DNA of 44,942 bases. Origin: Cellvibrionales bacterium UBA1969 (GTDB taxonomy: Bacteria; Pseudomonadota; Gammaproteobacteria; Pseudomonadales; UBA7434). The translations under genes were made by a program, and so were the position numbers. The stretch spans positions 1-44,942 of the forward strand of contig DDDX01000034.1 of the NCBI GenBank assembly GCA_002339085.1, in the 5' to 3' direction. The notes below the pieces were generated by a model. That model was not told the origin of the DNA, ran no database searches, and saw only the letters and a list, made by a program, of their open reading frames with translations. The stretch's first letter is position 1, and the number at the start of each line of letters is the position of its first letter. Of the stretch, positions 41,514 to 44,942 are shown one piece after another.

Positions 41514-42443
41514 CTATAGCCTCATCAAAAAAAATTCATCTATATTATCGTTAGAAATATTTAACCCTAAGATTCCTTCTTCTGAAATAATTATTGCTTT
41601 CACTCGAATAGCATTCAATTGGGTTAGAAAATTTAATAGATTTTCTTTAGAGAAGATAGCCGATGACTTAAATCGCCAGCTAACGCTTTGAAAGTCTCCA
41701 GTACTGTTTGTGGATCTTAAATAATATCTATCTCCATAGCTAGCTTCAGAGAAACTAAAATCTTCCTTATTAATATTTTCGCTTCGCCCGCTATACATTG
41801 ATAGCTTTTCTTTAGAGAAGCAGGTACTTCCCTGTAAAATATCAAGATCTAATTTCCCATGATTCGTAAAGATGATTTTTGGGTTGAATAAAGTATGTTT
41901 TTTTGAATGGCCAACCAATAATTCATTGTCATCCGATGAACAAAGATCATTTTTATTTCCAACAATAATATCTGCAATACTTATTTGCTCATTAAATATT
42001 TTATTATCGGCGTAACGCTTTTCATTTAAATTTCTTGGGTCAACTAGTGTAACTATCTTATTAATACTTAAAATTTCCGAGTAATATTCGTTAAGAAGTT
42101 CACTTATTACCTCTATAGGGTGGCCTAGTCCTGTAGGCTCAATGAGAAGCCTATCTGGCTTTGACATTATGAGTAATTGATTAAGAGCGATCTGCATTGG
42201 CAAATTAGAAGTACAACACATGCAGCCGCCAGGGATTTCACGTACAAATATAGACTTTTCTTTTGAGTTGTATGGATTAATCAAGGAGCCATCGATTCCA
42301 ATTTGGCCGAATTCATTAACTAGAATCGCCCACCGTTCGCTACTTGGTTTGGACTTTAAAAGGCTGAGTATGGTTGAGGTTTTTCCAGAGCCTAAAAACC
42401 CTGTAATAATATTCGTAGGCACTGCTAGGATTTTTTCTTTCAT
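41514..42443 (-). CDS. COG0523 (CobW/ZigA-type) GTPase, candidate zinc metallochaperone
   Basis: A 309-residue G3E-family GTPase. Walker A GFLGSGKT is at 15-22, the family metal-binding CMCC at 74-77, the switch/EPTGLGHP motif near 100, and NKND (about 160) the guanine-specificity motif. The C-terminal half (about 215-305) is a CobW_C-like domain. COG0523 proteins insert or deliver metals, many induced by zinc starvation under Zur. It is preceded by a MerC-like gene (39-bp gap), with a Zur-box-like sequence ahead of both. AT-rich codon use suggests acquisition or a variable region. Confidence 0.88.
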   Translation of the reverse strand: MKEKILAVPTNIITGFLGSGKTSTILSLLKSKPSSERWAILVNEFGQIGIDGSLINPYNSKEKSIFVREIPGGCMCCTSNLPMQIALNQLLIMSKPDRLLIEPTGLGHPIEVISELLNEYYSEILSINKIVTLVDPRNLNEKRYADNKIFNEQISIADIIVGNKNDLCSSDDNELLVGHSKKHTLFNPKIIFTNHGKLDLDILQGSTCFSKEKLSMYSGRSENINKEDFSFSEASYGDRYYLRSTNSTGDFQSVSWRFKSSAIFSKENLLNFLTQLNAIRVKAIIISEEGILGLNISNDNIDEFFLMRL

Positions 42444-42482
42444 ACAAACAGTTTAATTTAATATGAAATTTTAAGAGTTTAG

Positions 42483-42878
42483 CTATACGCAATCCTGGCA
42501 CATATCATCTTGGCAAAGCCTATAATTTTTTAAATGACCAAGAATTAGAAGCGTAGAAGCAATGAAAATAGAGAATTTTTCAAGTATTTCACCCAGAAAA
42601 TCATGACCAAACAACACTGAAAAAATTAATAAAATAAGACCAGACAGAATAAGTATTCCTACGCCAAGATTTTTATGTTTTTTGCATCCAATGAACAAGC
42701 TAAAAAAACTAATTGGCAAGACCGCAAAAAGCATCCAGTAATGTGAAGAATCTTCAGCAAAATAAATACTTAAAGAGGGAGAAAAGATTAATAGGAGAGG
42801 TACTAATAAACAATGTGCAATACACAGTGAGGATAGAGCAATTGACGATTTATTGGAAACGGAATAAATTATATTCAT
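42483..42878 (-). CDS. MerC-like integral membrane protein
   Basis: A 131-residue inner-membrane protein of the MerC family with four helices (about 10-32, 45-63, 72-90 and 95-115). The ligand motif CIAHC (Cys19 and Cys23) lies in helix 1 and the C-terminal tail carries CQDDMCQDCV, a Cys-rich potential metal site. MerC imports mercuric ion in mer operons, but chromosomal relatives sit with COG0523 GTPases and may handle zinc. No other mer gene is present. The start ATG 42878 lies 46 bases from a Zur-box-like element. It is the first gene of a pair with the GTPase at 41514-42443. Confidence 0.82.
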   Translation of the reverse strand: MNIIYSVSNKSSIALSSLCIAHCLLVPLLLIFSPSLSIYFAEDSSHYWMLFAVLPISFFSLFIGCKKHKNLGVGILILSGLILLIFSVLFGHDFLGEILEKFSIFIASTLLILGHLKNYRLCQDDMCQDCV

Positions 42879-42924
42879 AAAAGCATGTATATTTCTTGTG
42901 ATAGATTTATTCTTTAAAGGCTAA

Positions 42925-42943
42925 TTTGCTACATTGTAACATT
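42925..42943. promoter_or_regulatory. Zur-box-like sequence upstream of the MerC/COG0523 pair
   Basis: On the minus strand the 19 bases read AATGTTACAATGTAGCAAA. Compared by eye with the gammaproteobacterial Zur consensus core AATGTTATAATATAACATT, 14 of 19 positions agree, with the left half AATGTTA exact. The element lies 46 bp before the MerC-like start. Identity is inferred from the two genes' families and the match; no score was computed. Confidence 0.5.
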
Positions 42944-43348
42944 ATTCGGATATTAAATCATATTTGGCTGCGACTAGGCTACACAAACATCTAAAAAAAT
43001 ACTTTTTAAGTAAAGCTATTCTATTGAGACACTCAATTAACTTAATATTTTCTAGCCAAGGTTGTTTTGAGCACTTTAGTAGCCGGTTTGGGGGGGGGAA
43101 CGATTTTTGCTTTTCCCAAGATAAGGAGGCTAACATTTTGATATTTTTTGTGTACTAAAAGTTAAGCCGAAGAATTTTATATCAATAGTGTCTAGTGATT
43201 GATAAGACTTTTGCCCAAGGCTCCAAGCCTGGCTTGCTCACAAGTAATATTAATGCTTTATCCGCTTCATGCCTCCCTGCCAGACGCTTTTGTCAACTCT
43301 TATGATTGAAGTAGATTGAGGGAGTTAATGTAGAGACTTGAAACAGTT
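42944..43348. other. 405-bp non-coding spacer with G9 tract and overlapping hairpins
   Basis: Two 64-codon ORFs overlap on opposite strands (42942-43136 minus, 42964-43158 plus) but neither shows known protein character. A run of nine G lies at 43090-43098, rare in this window. Overlapping inverted repeats occur at 43218-43230 (AGGCT/AGCCT) and 43224-43236 (CAAGCC/GGCTTG). This is likely remnant or decaying DNA; no transposase or integrase remnant was recognised. Confidence 0.5.
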
Positions 43349-43828
43349 TCACGAAAACCAAGCGTGACGGCCAAATTGATTCGGCGATACTTGTTGACCC
43401 GTTGATATATAAAAATCTAAGCCATTGAATAAGGCCTTTAGGTATCTAGTGAGTTGGGGTTTGACATAAAAGAAGAAGCCAAAAAAGCGATACATACGAT
43501 TGCTCGGTAAAAACAATGGCGTAAGTGTTATTTCTAAAATTGGCTTATCAGCATCAACAATAATGTTCCATTCAACATTTGTCTTAATATTTCCATGGGT
43601 AATGGTTAGGTCATACCCATGCTTGTGCCATCGAGTAATCTTACGTGTGAAGACCCTGCCATTCAAATATGTGAGTTTATCGACTGCATTATCGCCCGGC
43701 CATTCAACAGGAATATTCTCTTGACAGAAAGGGTGAAAGTTTTGAAGGTTGCCTGGCTCAGTAATTACTGAAAATAACTTTTCTTCAGAGCAGTCAAATG
43801 ACTGATGATAGCTTGTTTTATAATTCAT
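43349..43828 (-). CDS. SRPBCC (polyketide cyclase/START-like) family protein
   Basis: A 159-residue helix-grip protein. The N-terminal HQSFDCSEEKLFSVITEPGNL is the common opening of SRPBCC lipid-binding or cyclase-like domains, and the strands FTRKITRW, TNVEWNIIVDADKPILEITLTPLF and the C-terminal long helix FVKPQLTRYLKALFNGLDFY fit the fold. Ligand unknown; no signal peptide. It lies 9 bases downstream of the DUF1566/VPLPA-CTERM gene on the same strand and may be cotranscribed with it. Confidence 0.78.
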   Translation of the reverse strand: MNYKTSYHQSFDCSEEKLFSVITEPGNLQNFHPFCQENIPVEWPGDNAVDKLTYLNGRVFTRKITRWHKHGYDLTITHGNIKTNVEWNIIVDADKPILEITLTPLFLPSNRMYRFFGFFFYVKPQLTRYLKALFNGLDFYISTGQQVSPNQFGRHAWFS

Positions 43829-43837
43829 AATTATTAC

Positions 43838-44410
43838 TTAATTGTTTCTCAACCTCGCCACACCTAAACTTAAAAGCCCCGATAGAAAAAGATAGATACC
43901 TGCTGGGACTGGGACAGGATTACCTATATCGCCATTGTGGACTGCCCAAATGAAATTTTCAGCTGTGCCAGCATAACCCTGATGCCCAATTATAAATCGA
44001 TAGGTAAAAAATGCACTCTCTGCTGCTGTTTCTGACCAGTAATAGCCTGTCTGTATGTTCGAAAATATGGATGATGCAATTGTTATATTATAGAGAGAGG
44101 CGAATTCGCTAGTTTCACAACCCGTTCCATAAGAAATATCGCCGTTCTGAATGCTACATGCGGGATCGGGCGTGTTAATTATTGGAAGTCGCCAGTTTAC
44201 AGCCCCTCCAAATGATAGATTTGCAGCCCATGTATTTGCATCGGCCCAACTCATTTTCCCATCAGTATCAAAACCACTAGTCTGTGCATAGTTAGCATCT
44301 TGAAGCCAAGTAATATCCAAGACATCATCATAGATAAGACCATTTCCTCTGTCATATAGAGCTGCAGTAGCGTTGAAACTTAGAAGAAGTAAAAATATTA
44401 GACTACGCAT
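43838..44410 (-). CDS. Exported DUF1566-domain protein with VPLPA-CTERM-like sorting tag
   Basis: A 190-residue exported protein. Residues 1-16 are a signal peptide (MRSLIFLLLLSFNATA). The body is a DUF1566 (Lcl C-terminal) domain: DRGNGLIYDDVLDITWLQDANYA, WADANTWAANLSFGGAVNWRLP and TGYYWSETA. The C-terminus is PVPVPAGIYLFLSGLLSLG then an Arg/Asn tail, the tripartite PEP-CTERM pattern of the VPLPA type (short motif, hydrophobic helix, basic tail) used by exosortase-related sorting. Exosortase is not in this window. ATG 44410 overlaps the upstream gene's stop. The tag is nearly identical in DNA to that of the upstream gene. Confidence 0.85.
   Translation of the reverse strand: MRSLIFLLLLSFNATAALYDRGNGLIYDDVLDITWLQDANYAQTSGFDTDGKMSWADANTWAANLSFGGAVNWRLPIINTPDPACSIQNGDISYGTGCETSEFASLYNITIASSIFSNIQTGYYWSETAAESAFFTYRFIIGHQGYAGTAENFIWAVHNGDIGNPVPVPAGIYLFLSGLLSLGVARLRNN
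43874..43908. repeat. Repeated CTERM tag DNA, copy 1
   Basis: 35 bases match 44439-44473 with one mismatch. Both copies encode the PAGIYLFLSGL part of the sorting tags of adjacent proteins. Confidence 0.85.
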
Positions 44411-44942
44411 TTCTACCTCTAATCAAACCTAAACCTACAAGCCCCGATAGAAAGAGATAGATACCTGCTGGGAGCGGAATAGCAGACGGATTGATAACAT
44501 CATAACTTAAAGTCCCACTGGTTAAATACATTCCGTAATCTTCATCAACGTCATAAGTTCTTACCAATTGATTACCGTCATAAAACCAACGTGTGGTACT
44601 TGTGGTACTTCTGCTAAGAGTCACATCTTCATCCGCCGTATAATAATTTCTAGCTGTAAAAGAATTTATCTGACCGTCTGATACATCAATAGTAACGTAC
44701 TCACTTTCTGAATAACCCATATAATATCCTAAGGGGTCATATCCACCATCGGAATAGCCATCGGTAAATTGAGCGCCATTACCATCTGAAACAGATATAT
44801 TTAAAATGCTTGTTGCATCATCATATGTCGCCGTAAAAGTAAAAAAATAATCATCATTCAAATAGTCATATGTATATGGCTCACAAGATCTTGGATCTTC
44901 TTCGCAGCCTGGATCAGCATAGCTACTATAGCTACTATAGCT
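44403..44942 (-). CDS. VPLPA-CTERM-like exported protein, N-terminus beyond right edge
   Basis: The reading frame is open from the right edge (44942) to TAG at 44403, so the real start is outside the window; an internal TTG at 44861 is not the start. The visible 179 residues include a Ser-Tyr repeat (SYSSYSSY) at the edge, two Cys (PGCEEDPRSCEP) and a Gly/Tyr/Asp/Ser-rich beta-type region, typical of secreted or surface proteins. The C-terminus AIPLPAGIYLFLSGLVGLG plus RGRNA is a VPLPA-CTERM-type sorting tag. It overlaps the following gene by 8 bases, so the pair is coupled. Confidence 0.8.
   Translation of the reverse strand, partial: SYSSYSSYADPGCEEDPRSCEPYTYDYLNDDYFFTFTATYDDATSILNISVSDGNGAQFTDGYSDGGYDPLGYYMGYSESEYVTIDVSDGQINSFTARNYYTADEDVTLSRSTTSTTRWFYDGNQLVRTYDVDEDYGMYLTSGTLSYDVINPSAIPLPAGIYLFLSGLVGLGLIRGRNA
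44439..44473. repeat. Repeated CTERM tag DNA, copy 2
   Basis: 35 bases match 43874-43908 with one mismatch (A/G). It encodes the sorting-tag core of the partial protein at the right edge. Confidence 0.85.
44919..44942. repeat. 9-bp tandem repeat at the right edge
   Basis: The unit ATAGCTACT occurs 2.7 times in 24 bases and continues to the window edge. It encodes Ser-Tyr-Ser repeats in the exported protein on the minus strand. Confidence 0.75.

Noticed and set aside
41485..41691. 68-codon plus-strand ORF overlapping the COG0523 GTPase end
   Set aside because: Antisense to a well-supported gene and without family features.
42483..42878. Mercury-resistance operon
   Set aside because: Only a MerC-like gene is present; no merA, merT, merP or merR, and the neighbour is a COG0523 GTPase.
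42942..43158. Two overlapping antisense 64-codon ORFs
   Set aside because: No known domain, weak starts, frames interrupted by the G9 tract region; both look like chance frames.
43128..43168. attC-like pair GGCTAAC ... GTTAAGCC resembling an integron recombination site
   Set aside because: Total length is 41 bp, shorter than known attC sites; the left element does not fit RYYYAAC and no cassette structure or integrase is present.

Overview
The window looks like chromosomal DNA of a free-living, probably marine, gammaproteobacterium. The evidence is protein character and gene order: yqgE-ruvX, then (pilT)-yggS-proC-yggT, and ubiA-ubiC beside a rubredoxin system, as in Pseudomonas and its relatives, plus OxyR/AhpCF, UbiC, Nei, DbpA, YaaA and DUF2058. 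A Cellvibrionales/Spongiibacteraceae-like lineage is a reasonable inference, but nothing in the window proves it. No rRNA, tRNA, CRISPR array, intact insertion sequence or phage module was found.

Layout. 1-1.6 kb: AT-rich edge with a truncated HAD-like gene, a small unknown ORF and a family 2 glycosyltransferase, resembling the end of a surface-polysaccharide locus. 1.9-5.7 kb: a His-rich secreted peptide, then a peroxide-defence block (ABM monooxygenase, oxyR, divergent ahpC and ahpF, with a 27-bp palindrome at the oxyR/ahpC promoter and a terminator-like hairpin between ahpC and ahpF). 5.6-10.4 kb: alpha/beta hydrolase, GGDEF-EAL protein, uvrD. 10.4-14 kb: a TRAP transporter whose binding protein converges on its two membrane genes, with a YciA-type thioesterase and a folded junction between. 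14-20.7 kb: M48 protease, yaaA, DUF938 methyltransferase, yqgE, ruvX, a pilT gene reduced to head and tail, yggS, proC, yggT. 20.8-25.5 kb: MFS carrier, VOC protein, ketosteroid-dehydrogenase-like flavoprotein, FemAB-like acyltransferase. 25.5-32.1 kb: ubiA, ubiC, a rubredoxin/rubredoxin-reductase fusion, HU, a DAACS symporter with an overlapping zinc-ribbon membrane protein, glutathione peroxidase and a SirB1-like protein. 32.5-41 kb: DUF2489, folA, DUF2058, dbpA, DUF3429, an EAL protein with a degenerate receiver, a cysteine hydrolase with an altered active site, an SCCPDH-like reductase, HopJ-like protein, deazaflavin-type reductase and nei. 41.5-44.9 kb: AT-rich accessory end with a MerC-like/COG0523 GTPase pair behind a Zur-box-like sequence, a degraded-looking spacer, an SRPBCC protein and two tandem VPLPA-CTERM-type exported proteins, the last running off the edge.

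How the genes work together. Oxidative-stress defence recurs: OxyR, AhpC, AhpF, YaaA, glutathione peroxidase, the ABM protein and Nei. Ubiquinone entry (UbiC then UbiA) sits divergent from a self-contained rubredoxin electron carrier. The most interesting items are the candidate Zur-controlled MerC/COG0523 module, the pilT internal deletion, the nested hairpin/short ORF behind the TRAP binding protein, the Gly-for-Asp cysteine hydrolase beside an EAL protein, and the duplicated VPLPA-CTERM tags. None of these could be checked by database search here.
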